Source: Bin87 sp964347975
GTDB taxonomy: Bacteria > Chloroflexota > Dehalococcoidia > Lucifugimonadales > UBA3495
Assembly: GCA_964347975.1 (NCBI GenBank)
Contig: CAYGAY010000016.1
Location: 9,644-73,643, forward strand
Reading direction: 5' to 3'
DNA: 64,000 nt
Shown here: positions 1 through 7,269 of the stretch, in pieces
Position numbering within the stretch: the stretch's first letter is position 1
Layout of the letters: every line of letters starts with the position of its first letter
Made by a program: the position numbers and the translations under genes
Notes under the pieces: generated by a model
The model's database searches: none
Told to the model about the DNA's origin: nothing
Seen by the model: only the letters and a program-made list of their open reading frames with translations

Positions 1-30
1 GCAGGGGCTTTCAATCTTCAAAAACTTTAT

Positions 31-112
31 CCCGTCGTTCCCGCGAAAGCGGGAACCCGGAACGTCTTTGCAGCAGGCCCCCTGGATTCCGGCTTTCGGG
101 CGAAAGCCGGAA
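31..112. repeat. REPIN-like repeat, family A, copy 1 (degenerate)
   Basis: Two inverted hairpin units: a first with arms TTCCCGC/GCGGGAA, and a second reading GGATTCCGGCTTTCG then CGAAAGCCGG. The same design recurs at 31523-31602, 46198-46250 and 48749-48855, where the outer ends read CCGTCATTCC and GGAATGACGG. This copy has diverged at its outer ends. No gene is seen in 1-291 apart from this repeat and the left end of an old insertion sequence. Confidence 0.6.
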
Positions 113-143
113 AAGGAAAACTGAAAGACCCTGACCCGGAGTG

Positions 144-770
144 CGTAACCGTCCCGTAGGCGGTGGGTAAGAAAAAGAGCAGGGAATCCTGATATTGTGG
201 GGGTACTAACCCATCCCCAGCCAGGAGTTACCCACCCCTGCCCAGAGTACGATTCACCCTACCCCAGAGCCTGCCCCGTGCCCGATACGGGGTAGGTATT
301 GCCCACGCGCGCAAGAACGTAGCCAACCGGCTGGCTGAGATTAACGGCTGGGACTGGTACAAGGCCCGCCTCGGGCAGTTGCTGGCCGACCTTCCCCAAG
401 AGGGCGGTCAGCAACTGCTGCGCATGGAGCCGCAAGTGCGGGAGGAACCCCAACTGCGGCGGCTGGTAGTGGACTTATGCGAAAAGTGGCGCCGCCTGAT
501 CTGCTACTAGCGAGTGCGCGGGATGACCGAGACCAACAACTGTACGGAGCGAGGCATCGGGAGGAGCAAGATACGGTACAAGACGATCAGGGGGTATAAG
601 AGCGCAGCGGGGTGATGAACGGGCTGGGGCTGACGCAGTGGGTCTGGAGCGGCCAATCTGGTCTGGACCTGGGCTAGTTGATTGCGGCCTGAACCACAGC
701 GGCGGTAATGGGCGAAATGCGTCCTGGCAGACCCCACTCAAAATCCCACACCGTTTATGGGACGGTTACG
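144..770 (+). mobile_element. Decayed insertion sequence with recognisable terminal inverted repeats
   Basis: The 22 bases at 144-165 (beginning CGTAACCGTCCC) match the reverse complement of 749-770 at 19 of 22 positions, counted by eye. Between them lies the tail of a DDE-type transposase with a nonsense codon and a frameshift (292-677). At about 627 bp the element is too short for a working IS of this kind, so it is probably an internally deleted relic. The intact IS1-family element begins its target duplication at base 770, so the younger element landed on the right terminus of the older one. No target duplication of the relic itself was found. Confidence 0.6.
292..677 (+). pseudogene. Transposase C-terminal remnant (nonsense codon plus frameshift)
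   Basis: The plus-strand frame from 292 reads a plausible transposase C-terminus containing RRLVVDLCEKWRRLICY, then an in-frame TAG at 508-510, then RVRGMTETNNCTERGIGRSK. A TGA at 613-615 breaks the frame, which resumes one base out at 615 as MNGLGLTQWVWSG and stops at 675-677. The TNNxTERxIGRSKIRYKTIRGYKS style is familiar from DDE transposases of Chloroflexota and relatives. The first stop probably replaced a Gln codon (CAG to TAG). The N-terminal catalytic region is missing, so this cannot encode an active enzyme. The family is uncertain. Confidence 0.65.
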
Positions 771-777
771 GAAATTC
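770..777. repeat. Target-site duplication, left copy (GGAAATTC)
   Basis: This 8-bp direct repeat abuts the left inverted repeat of the IS1-family element. An identical copy lies at 3878-3885 right after the right inverted repeat. Short duplications of about 8-10 bp are the usual mark of IS1-family insertion. Restoring the target gives ACGGAAATTCCGT, a near palindrome. Confidence 0.9.
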
Positions 778-798
778 GGTAGTGTATCCGTTTGAAAT
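778..798 (+). repeat. Left terminal inverted repeat of the IS1-family element
   Basis: Starts GGTAGTGTATCC and ends GTTTGAAAT. All 21 bases are identical to the reverse complement of 3857-3877. It should be the transposase binding and cleavage end. Confidence 0.92.
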
Positions 799-881
799 GA
801 GCAGCAATAAAACATTCGTTGCATGGACACCGCGTATAAGGCGTAGTAATCTCCCTTCCATACCTGATAGAGAGGTGCGCT

Positions 882-1124
882 ATGCCGATAGGCCCGAAGG
901 GAGAGAAGAGGCCGGCCAACCCGATTGAGGCTGGCATTATGGTTGCCCGCATAGCGGTGGGCGACATTGCGGAAGAATACGCCGAGCCGCCGAATCCCGC
1001 GCCCAACCGGAGCAAGGGTGGGAAGAAAGGTGGCAAAGCCAGGGCGAAATCCCTAACTCCGGAGCAACGCTCGGAGATTGCGAAGCAGGCTGCCAAGGCC
1101 CGCTGGAGCAAAGAGGCGATGTGA
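882..1124 (+). CDS. Small basic KGG-motif protein (IS passenger gene)
   Basis: Encodes 80 aa rich in Lys, Arg, Ala and Gly. The C-terminal half contains SKGGKKGGKARAKSLT followed by a short helix ending AAKARW, a style seen in small Lys/Gly-rich, probably nucleic-acid-binding proteins. No catalytic motif is visible and no function is claimed. A GAGAGGTG Shine-Dalgarno-like stretch lies just before ATG 882. The gene sits inside the IS1-family element. Its TGA (1122-1124) overlaps an ATG at 1124 (TGATG) that is the likely true start of the methyltransferase, so the two are probably translationally coupled. A role beside a methyltransferase-nuclease could be DNA binding or modulation of the enzyme, but that is a guess. 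Confidence 0.7.
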   Translation: MPIGPKGEKRPANPIEAGIMVARIAVGDIAEEYAEPPNPAPNRSKGGKKGGKARAKSLTPEQRSEIAKQAAKARWSKEAM

Positions 1125-1173
1125 TGCCGCCCCGCAATACTGCCGCAGGCAAGCGCGCCGGGCGGCTACATCT

Positions 1174-1379
1174 GGGGGGGGGGGGGGCGGGGCGCCGGGG
1201 CGGGGGGGGGCGGGGGGCGGGGGGGGCGGGGGGCCGGGGGGGGGGGGGGGGGGCGGGGGGGGGNNNNNNNNNNCCCGGCGCCCAACGCCGGCTGTTCAAA
1301 ACTGCCGCTGGATGCCGCCCCCGAAAACAGGGCCCCCCCACCGCGCCCGGGGGGCAAAACCCCCCCCCCCCCCCCCCCC
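1174..1379. other. Poly-G/poly-C low-complexity junk around a 10-N scaffold gap
   Basis: Bases 1174-1263 are almost pure G, N fills 1264-1273, and C-rich sequence with a run of about 20 C ends at 1379. G runs entering a gap from one side and C runs leaving on the other are what low-quality read ends give when two contig tips are joined. The Gly/Pro-rich frames here should not be called genes. The N-terminal coding region of the methyltransferase is lost in this stretch, so the spacing and frame across it are unreliable. Confidence 0.85.
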
Positions 1380-1409
1380 GACTTTCAGGGCGACCAACCT
1401 AACCGTATT

Positions 1410-2894
1410 TTGTACAGCGACGACTGCCTGAATGTGCTGGGCGACGAGCTGGCCCTGCCAACGGGATCGGTGGACCTGATCTACCTGGACCCGCCCTTCA
1501 ACTCGAAGAACATCTATAACTTGCCCTTTGCCGGCAAGGACAAGGACGCCCGCCCGGTGGAGGCGTTTAACGACACCTGGACTTGGGGAACCAAAGAGGA
1601 TGATCTGTTGCGGGAACTGGCCGGCGGGCCACAGTCGCGCAATCTGGCAACGATTGTCAACCTGGCGCAAGCGCTGGATATGACGGGGGGAGGGGGTAAA
1701 AGGCGCAGCCGATTCAGCCTGGCGGCCTACTTGCTCAACATGGCGGTGCGGCTGCTGCCAATGCGCCGGGTACTGGCGCCCACCGGCAGCATCTACTTGC
1801 ACTGCGACCCCACGGCCAGCCACTACCTCAAGCTGGTGATGGACGCCATCTTTGGGATGCAGAACTTCCGCAACGAAATTGTGTGGAATTATCGTCGCTG
1901 GCCTGCCAAAACTCCGCAATGGCAGAAAATGCACGATACTATTTTCTGGTACTCAAAAGGCCGGCATTGGACATGGAACCAACTTTACGAACCCCTTGCC
2001 GTTTCGACCCTCACAGCAGACGGTGGCAAGAAAATCCTGAATGTTTTTGACGAAAATGGCCGTCGTGTCCGTGGGAAGAAAACAGGAGAAAAGTCGCCTG
2101 GCGCTCCTATGCGTGCTGTTTGGGACATAGGGTTCATATCACCAACTGCCCGTGAACGCCTGGGCTACCCGACGCAGAAGCCGTTGGCGCTATTGGAGCG
2201 CATCATCCAGGCCAGCAGTAACCCCGGCGACTTGGTGTTGGACCCGTTCTGCGGCTGCGGGACGGCAGTACACGCGGCCGAGCGGTTGGGGCGGCGCTGG
2301 ATCGGGATTGACATATCGGCCTTTGCCGTCGGCCTCATGCGTGGGCGGATACTCAACAACTTTGAGCAATTGACCACCGACGACGTTCTGGTGCGCGGCG
2401 TTCCGGTTAGCGTCGGCGACGCTGAGGCATTGGCCCGCCGGGACAAGTTCGAGTTCGAGAAGTGGGTTTGCGGCTCAATCGGGGCGGAGGGGATGTTTCA
2501 CGAGCCGGGAACGCGGGGAAGCGACGGCGGCGTGGACGGCGTACTGCGGTTTTACCCGTTCCGGCTGGGCAAGAAACCGACGCCGGAGTTTGCCATTATT
2601 CAGGTCAAGGGCGGCGGCGTTACGGTTGATGCGGTGAAGGCCCTTCAAGCCACCGTACAGCGATTTGAGGCCACCGCCGGCGTGATGGTGTGCTTTGGGC
2701 GGCATATGCAGACGGTGGAGAACCAGCGCAGCAAGGCAACGTTCCGCGACGACAGCGCCGCTTACCCGGTGATCCAGGGGTTGAGCATCGAGGACTTGCT
2801 GGCCAGGAAACCCCTTGACCTGCCACTGTACGGACGCCGTCGGGTGGGCGGTCGTATCGGCCAACAGTCTGAATTGATGGCATCCCGGCGATAA
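1410..2894 (+). CDS. Beta-class DNA methyltransferase fused to an Mrr-like nuclease domain (5' end damaged)
   Basis: S-adenosylmethionine-dependent DNA amino-methyltransferase. DPPF (residues 27-30, motif IV) comes first and DPFCGCGTA (from 278, motif I/FxGxG) later, the beta-class order, with a target-recognition region between them. The C-terminal 120 or so residues look like an Mrr-type PD-(D/E)xK nuclease: GGVDG with Asp376, then IIQVKGG with Gln398 and Lys400. This would be a restriction-modification fusion. TTG 1410 only marks the first usable codon in this frame. The frame runs upstream as DFQGDQPNRIL into a poly-C run, and ATG 1124 (reading MPPRNTAAGKRAGR) overlapping the previous stop is the likely real start, with the junk at 1174-1379 breaking the frame. 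The specificity and the activity of the nuclease are unknown. Confidence 0.85.
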   Translation: MYSDDCLNVLGDELALPTGSVDLIYLDPPFNSKNIYNLPFAGKDKDARPVEAFNDTWTWGTKEDDLLRELAGGPQSRNLATIVNLAQALDMTGGGGKRRSRFSLAAYLLNMAVRLLPMRRVLAPTGSIYLHCDPTASHYLKLVMDAIFGMQNFRNEIVWNYRRWPAKTPQWQKMHDTIFWYSKGRHWTWNQLYEPLAVSTLTADGGKKILNVFDENGRRVRGKKTGEKSPGAPMRAVWDIGFISPTARERLGYPTQKPLALLERIIQASSNPGDLVLDPFCGCGTAVHAAERLGRRWIGIDISAFAVGLMRGRILNNFEQLTTDDVLVRGVPVSVGDAEALARRDKFEFEKWVCGSIGAEGMFHEPGTRGSDGGVDGVLRFYPFRLGKKPTPEFAIIQVKGGGVTVDAVKALQATVQRFEATAGVMVCFGRHMQTVENQRSKATFRDDSAAYPVIQGLSIEDLLARKPLDLPLYGRRRVGGRIGQQSELMASRR

Positions 2895-2912
2895 TTCATA
2901 CGGATAATATGC

Positions 2913-2941
2913 TTGACAAAACAGGCGGGTTTGGGTAGAAT
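2913..2941 (+). promoter_or_regulatory. Near-consensus sigma70-type promoter of the IS transposase
   Basis: TTGACA at 2913-2918, a 17-base spacer, and TAGAAT at 2936-2941. The start codon ATG is at 2948, only 6 bases after the -10 box, so transcription would begin at or next to the ATG and give a leaderless mRNA. No Shine-Dalgarno sequence precedes the ATG, which agrees with this. Confidence 0.75.
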
Positions 2942-2947
2942 CCGCCT

Positions 2948-3856
2948 ATGGTCAACCGAATATCGCCCGACAAACAGGCTCGTATCCTCAACATGCTGGT
3001 GGAGGGCAGTTCCATGCGCTCCATCACCCGCATTGAGAACTGCGGCATCAACACGGTCAAGCGACTGGTGGTATCGGCAGGGCAAGCCGCCATGGCATAC
3101 CACGACGCCCAGGTCCGCGACGTTCCGGCCCAGGTAGTCCAGTGTGACGAAATCTGGGCCTTCCTGTACGCCAAGCGCAAGAACGTGGAGTACGCGGTAG
3201 CTGCGCCTGAAGCGGCCGGCGACATATGGACTTGGACCGCTATCGACTCCGATAGCAAGTTGCTTATTTCGTGGCTGGTGAGCTCCCGACGGGACGGCGA
3301 ATCCGCCATAGAATTGATGGACGACCTACGGGCGCGGACTACGGGCCGGTTCCAGCTGACGACGGACGGCCTGAGCGCCTACCCTGAAGCCGTTGAGGGC
3401 GCTTTCGGCGGCGACGTGGACTTCGCCCAACTCATCAAAATCTACGCCGCCGCGCCGCCCGAGGAGGCCCGCCGGTACTCGCCGGCGGAGTGCATCGACA
3501 CCCGGACGGAAGTAATCGTTGGCGACCCGGACGAGCGGCTGATCAGCACGTCCCATGTGGAACGGCACAATCTCACCATGCGAATGTCCCTGCGCCGTTA
3601 CACCCGGTTGACCAACGCCTTCAGCAAGAAGTTTGAGCATCATTGTTACGCCGCCGCCCTGTACTTCACTTACTACAATTTCTGCCGGCCTCATACAACG
3701 TTGACGAAGGCCGCTGGCGGCTACAAGACAACGCCGGCGATGGCGGCGGGGTTGGCCGACCGGGTGCGCGATATCCGATGGCTTTCCGACCTGGTATCGG
3801 AGCATATGCCCAAGCCTGGAAAGCGCGGTTCCTACAAGCCCAGGTCAAATCCATGA
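2948..3856 (+). CDS. IS1-family DDE transposase
   Basis: Encodes 302 aa in one uninterrupted frame, without the insA/insB frameshift of classical IS1. An N-terminal helix-turn-helix region (about 1-45, with ITRIENCGINTVKRL) is followed by a DDE catalytic core: Asp67 in VQCDEIW, Asp140 in LTTDGLSAY and Glu205 in HVERHNLTMR. The VERHNL-x-R signature with a downstream FCRPH is typical of IS1-family enzymes, and the 8-bp target duplication agrees. All three acidic residues are present and the frame is open, so the enzyme is probably active. The stop lies one base before the right inverted repeat. The gene would be expressed from its own promoter at 2913-2941. Confidence 0.9.
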   Translation: MVNRISPDKQARILNMLVEGSSMRSITRIENCGINTVKRLVVSAGQAAMAYHDAQVRDVPAQVVQCDEIWAFLYAKRKNVEYAVAAPEAAGDIWTWTAIDSDSKLLISWLVSSRRDGESAIELMDDLRARTTGRFQLTTDGLSAYPEAVEGAFGGDVDFAQLIKIYAAAPPEEARRYSPAECIDTRTEVIVGDPDERLISTSHVERHNLTMRMSLRRYTRLTNAFSKKFEHHCYAAALYFTYYNFCRPHTTLTKAAGGYKTTPAMAAGLADRVRDIRWLSDLVSEHMPKPGKRGSYKPRSNP

Positions 3857-3877
3857 ATTTCAAACGGATACACTACC
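3857..3877 (-). repeat. Right terminal inverted repeat of the IS1-family element
   Basis: Reads ATTTCAAACGGATACACTACC on the plus strand up to its last base and is the exact reverse complement of 778-798. It is followed at once by the second GGAAATTC copy (3878-3885). Confidence 0.92.
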
Positions 3878-3892
3878 GGAAATTCCGTTCAG

Positions 3893-3921
3893 TTGCCTAT
3901 TTTCGTATCACGTGTTAACCT
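3893..3921 (+). promoter_or_regulatory. Possible rpsO promoter
   Basis: TTGCCT at 3893-3898, 17 bases, then TAACCT at 3916-3921. Spacing is ideal but both boxes are imperfect. It lies just 16 bases beyond the IS element, so the insertion stopped short of it. Confidence 0.35.
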
Positions 3922-3981
3922 ATTGCGTGAAAAAGAGATGCGACGCAAAACCGAAGCGAAAGGAAAGGTTAAAAACGACTG

Positions 3982-4248
3982 ATGTTGGACGCGGACGTCA
4001 AGCAGACAATCATCAAGGAATATCGTACCCACGAAACGGACACCGGCTCCACTGAACTACAGGTCGCGATGCTGACCGAGCGCATCAGACAGGTCACGGA
4101 CCATCTTCGGACACATCGGAAGGACGTTCATTCCCGTCGTGGTCTGGTTACCATGGTGTCAAAACGGCGCCGTCTGCTCAATTACTTGAGCCGGGAAGAT
4201 GTTGGACGCTACCAGCGCCTGATCAATCGGCTCGGCTTGCGTCGCTAA
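3982..4248 (+). CDS. rpsO: 30S ribosomal protein S15
   Basis: Encodes 88 aa, the normal length of S15, which binds 16S rRNA at the central domain early in 30S assembly. The family signature is plain: HETDTGSTELQVAML near residue 17, then HSRRGLVTMVSKRRRLLNYL. ATG 3982 follows an AAAGGAAAGG stretch about 15 bases upstream. The gene precedes pnp on the same strand, the classic rpsO-pnp order. An IS1-family element ends about 100 bases upstream, so expression could be influenced by the transposon. Confidence 0.97.
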   Translation: MLDADVKQTIIKEYRTHETDTGSTELQVAMLTERIRQVTDHLRTHRKDVHSRRGLVTMVSKRRRLLNYLSREDVGRYQRLINRLGLRR

Positions 4249-4668
4249 ACGGCAACGCGCCTGAAATACCTGCCTTTGTGGCGCGCCCACGATTCCGAGA
4301 TGGGCGGTTGAAAGCGCTCACCGCCGTTGCTGCCGCGCGTCGGCAAACTGGCCGCGACCTACGCTCCTCCTTTAAATCCCAAACCGCGCTATTTGGCAAT
4401 CTTCATTAGCGCCCGCAAATTTCTGCACATCGCTCTCAGGACGCGCCTGAATTCGCTAACGGCGGGTCGAATGTGACGATTTGAGACGACGCTGGACTAG
4501 CGGCGAAATTGGGCCAAACCCAGATGTGGGCAAGCCAGTAAACACTCTGTTTGCAAAAGTACGAACTGCTATCACGCCCCCCGCAATCTCGCTGAAAGCC
4601 GGCCGCTAGATGAACTAGGGCGGCGGGCAGCAACACGAAAGGAAGAAGAGGTAGAAGAATTTACTGTT
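4249..4668 (+). other. 420-base rpsO-pnp intergenic leader
   Basis: No convincing reading frame, terminator or promoter was recognised. In Escherichia coli the pnp leader carries an RNase III-processed hairpin used for autoregulation. The length here would allow something similar, but no matching structure was identified. An AAAGGAAGAAGAGG purine stretch ends the region and serves as the pnp ribosome binding site. Confidence 0.4.
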
Positions 4669-7206
4669 ATGACAACTACTGACGCCGCAAGCGAACTGAT
4701 GAACCCATTTGCGATTGAGGGGGAGATCGGCGGACATCCCATTGCCCTAGAAACGGGACGCTGGGCGCAACAGGCTCACGGTTCCGTAACCATCACCTGC
4801 GGCGAGACCATTCTGCTGGCCACTGCCGTCATGTCGGAACAGGCCCGCGAAGGTATCGATTTCCTCCCCCTGACGGTGGAATTCGAAGAACGTCTTTATG
4901 CCGTCGGCAAGATCCCCGGCAGTTTCTTCCGCCGCGAAGGACGCCCCGGAACCGAGGCAATTCTTTCAGCCCGCCTGACTGACCGCAGCATCCGTCCGCT
5001 GTTCCCCAAGGGACTACACAACGAAATTCAGGTCATCATCACGGTTCTCTCCGTGGACGAAAACCATCCTCCCGAGACTCTGGGCATGGTCGCAGCTTCC
5101 GCCGCTCTCTCCATCAGTCGTATCCCTTTCGACGGCCCCATTGGAGCTTGCCGGGTCACTTGGGATGGGGATAATTACCAGATCAATCCCAGCTTCAAGG
5201 TCGCCAATTCCGCCCTGCTCAACATGGTGGTAGCGAGCAACCGTCAAGCAATCATGATGGTGGAGTCTGGGTCGGTTGAAGTGTCTGAAGAAATCATATT
5301 GGAAGGGATTCGCCTGGCCCATGAGAGCAACGTGCGGACCATCGATCTGATTGACCGATTGGTGGCGGAGCGAGGGATCGAAAAAACCGAAGTGCTTTTC
5401 GACTACGAATCTGCCGAAAAACGTCAAAATAAGGTTGATGCCCTGGTCAATGGACGGATCGCCGAGATCCTTGAGCAAAACTCCTTCAAGAGCGAACGAG
5501 ACGCGGGCCTGGACGCGGTGGAAACTGATGTTACAGCGCAACTGGCTGACGATTACTCGGCAGCCGAGATCGCCGAGTCGTTCAAAAACCTGGTGAAAAA
5601 GGAAGTTCGTGGCCGCATTCTGGACAAAAACGTCCGCCCGGATGGTCGGCGAACAGACGAAGTCCGCCCAATTACCTGTAGCGTGGGAGAGCTGCCCCGC
5701 GCCCACGGCAGCGGACTGTTCACCCGGGGTCAAACCCAGGTGCTGTCGGTGGCGACCCTCGCGTCATTGTCGATGAAACAAACGCTGGACACGGTCGGCC
5801 CGGACAATACCAAGCAGTTCATGCACCACTACAACTTTCCACCGTATAGCGTCGGTGAAGCCAGGCGGGTTGGTTCGCCCGGCCGACGGGAGATTGGCCA
5901 CGGCGCCCTGGCAGAACGGGCGATCATGGCGGCCATGCCTTCCGAAGAAGAATTTCCCTACACTGTCCGCGTGGTCAGTGAAGTGCTGGCTTCTAATGGA
6001 TCCACTTCCATGGGTAGCGTCTGTGGATCCTCCATGGCATTGATGGACGCCGGAGTTCCCCTGGTTGCGCCAGTGGCGGGTATCGCTATGGGCCTTATTA
6101 CCGATGGCGCCAGTGATGCATACGCCGTCCTGAGCGACATCCAGGGGATTGAGGACTTCCTGGGTGATATGGATTTCAAAGTTGCGGGCACGGAGCGCGG
6201 CATCAATGCCCTGCAGATGGACGTCAAGATCGACGGCCTTACCCAGGAACTACTCAGCCAGGCTTTAGAGCAGGCGCGAGTGGGGCGCCTTCACATCCTG
6301 GACCGTATGGCTGAAGCCATCTCGGAACCGCGAGCGCAAATGAGCCGATACGCGCCGAAGCTGGTGCGGATGCAGATCCCCGTCGAGAAGATCGGGGCTT
6401 TGATCGGCCCCGGCGGGCGGGTGATCCGGTCGATCCAGGAGGAAACCGGTTGCGGCATCGACGTAGCAGACGATGGCGCCGTCATCATCTCCTCGAACGA
6501 TCAATCCATGATCGAGTTGGCTCGCAGTCGAGTTGATGGACTCACTCGAGACCCGGAAGTGGGCGACATCATTACGGGCAAGATCACGCGCACCACCAAC
6601 TTTGGGGTTTTCGTAGAGCTAACCCCGGGCGGCAAGGACGGCCTGGTCCGCAACGAAGATCTGGGGGACTTGGCCTACGAAAACGTGGACATTGGACAGG
6701 AAATCACCGTGATGATCCACGAGATTGACCATATGGGGCGAATCAATCTCTCCCGTCGCGCTTTGATGGGCGACGCCGAGCCTCCAGCGGGTTTGTCGGC
6801 ACGGAGCAGTCAGGGCGAGCGGGACCGCGGGCCACGCGGCGGGTTTGACCGTGACCGAGGCCCGGCAAGAGGCGGATACGGAGGAGATCGGGACCGCGGG
6901 CGCAGTTCGCGGGGAGGTTTCGACAGGGACCGCGACCGAGGCCGAGACAACCGGGGAGGATACGGCGGAGGAAGGGACCGTACCGGATCTGGATCCGGGC
7001 GCGGCAACTCTGGCGGAGGAAGGGGCAACTATGGCGGCGGCGGCCGCGAACGGGAGCGGGAACGCGATCGAAACTCCATGCTGGGAAGCGACTCCAATGA
7101 CCGGGACCGCGGGCCCCGCCGGTATCCAGGCCGTTCTACCGGTGGGGGCGGAGGCCGCAATCCGGCAGATCGGCGCTTCCTTGGCGGGGGCGGCGCGCGG
7201 CGGTAG
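4669..7206 (+). CDS. pnp: Polyribonucleotide nucleotidyltransferase with RGG-rich tail
   Basis: PNPase degrades RNA 3'-to-5' by phosphorolysis as a ring-shaped trimer in the cytoplasm. At 845 aa it is about 140 residues longer than usual. Order: first RNase PH domain, all-alpha linker, second RNase PH domain (RTDEVRPITC, SNGSTSMGSVCGSS), a KH domain with IGPGGRVIRSI (about 580-590), then an S1 domain (GDIITGKITRTTNFGVFVEL) ending near residue 700. The remainder (about 705-845) is a low-complexity tail of Arg, Gly, Asp and Tyr with GGFDRDRG and RGGYGG blocks, unlike the short acidic tails of most PNPases. Such RGG tails bind RNA in other proteins. The gene is second in the rpsO-pnp unit, and the next gene follows after 63 bases. 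Confidence 0.97.
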   Translation: MTTTDAASELMNPFAIEGEIGGHPIALETGRWAQQAHGSVTITCGETILLATAVMSEQAREGIDFLPLTVEFEERLYAVGKIPGSFFRREGRPGTEAILSARLTDRSIRPLFPKGLHNEIQVIITVLSVDENHPPETLGMVAASAALSISRIPFDGPIGACRVTWDGDNYQINPSFKVANSALLNMVVASNRQAIMMVESGSVEVSEEIILEGIRLAHESNVRTIDLIDRLVAERGIEKTEVLFDYESAEKRQNKVDALVNGRIAEILEQNSFKSERDAGLDAVETDVTAQLADDYSAAEIAESFKNLVKKEVRGRILDKNVRPDGRRTDEVRPITCSVGELPRAHGSGLFTRGQTQVLSVATLASLSMKQTLDTVGPDNTKQFMHHYNFPPYSVGEARRVGSPGRREIGHGALAERAIMAAMPSEEEFPYTVRVVSEVLASNGSTSMGSVCGSSMALMDAGVPLVAPVAGIAMGLITDGASDAYAVLSDIQGIEDFLGDMDFKVAGTERGINALQMDVKIDGLTQELLSQALEQARVGRLHILDRMAEAISEPRAQMSRYAPKLVRMQIPVEKIGALIGPGGRVIRSIQEETGCGIDVADDGAVIISSNDQSMIELARSRVDGLTRDPEVGDIITGKITRTTNFGVFVELTPGGKDGLVRNEDLGDLAYENVDIGQEITVMIHEIDHMGRINLSRRALMGDAEPPAGLSARSSQGERDRGPRGGFDRDRGPARGGYGGDRDRGRSSRGGFDRDRDRGRDNRGGYGGGRDRTGSGSGRGNSGGGRGNYGGGGRERERERDRNSMLGSDSNDRDRGPRRYPGRSTGGGGGRNPADRRFLGGGGARR

Positions 7207-7269
7207 CTCGGCATATAAATGGTGGTGGGAAATAATACCCCGCTGAACGTATGAACGAGGAGAGGTGGG

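Larger units (their letters stand above)
778..3877 (+). mobile_element. Intact IS1-family element carrying DNA methyltransferase and KGG passenger genes
   Basis: The ends are perfect 21-bp inverted repeats (778-798 and 3857-3877) that start GGTAGTGTATCCG and are flanked by the 8-bp duplication GGAAATTC. Canonical IS1 also begins with GGT and makes short duplications. Inside, all on the plus strand, are a small KGG protein (882-1124), a methyltransferase-nuclease fusion (start probably 1124, end 2894) and the transposase (2948-3856). The total length of about 3.1 kb includes a poorly assembled stretch at 1174-1379. Insertion sequences with passenger genes (transporter IS) are known in a few families. 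An IS1-type element with this cargo is unusual, and perfect ends plus an intact duplication imply recent movement. Confidence 0.88.

Noticed and set aside
1078..1431. Gly/Pro-rich reading frames across the poly-G/poly-C stretch
   Set aside because: They exist only because homopolymer junk around an N gap lacks stops. They do not match any plausible protein.
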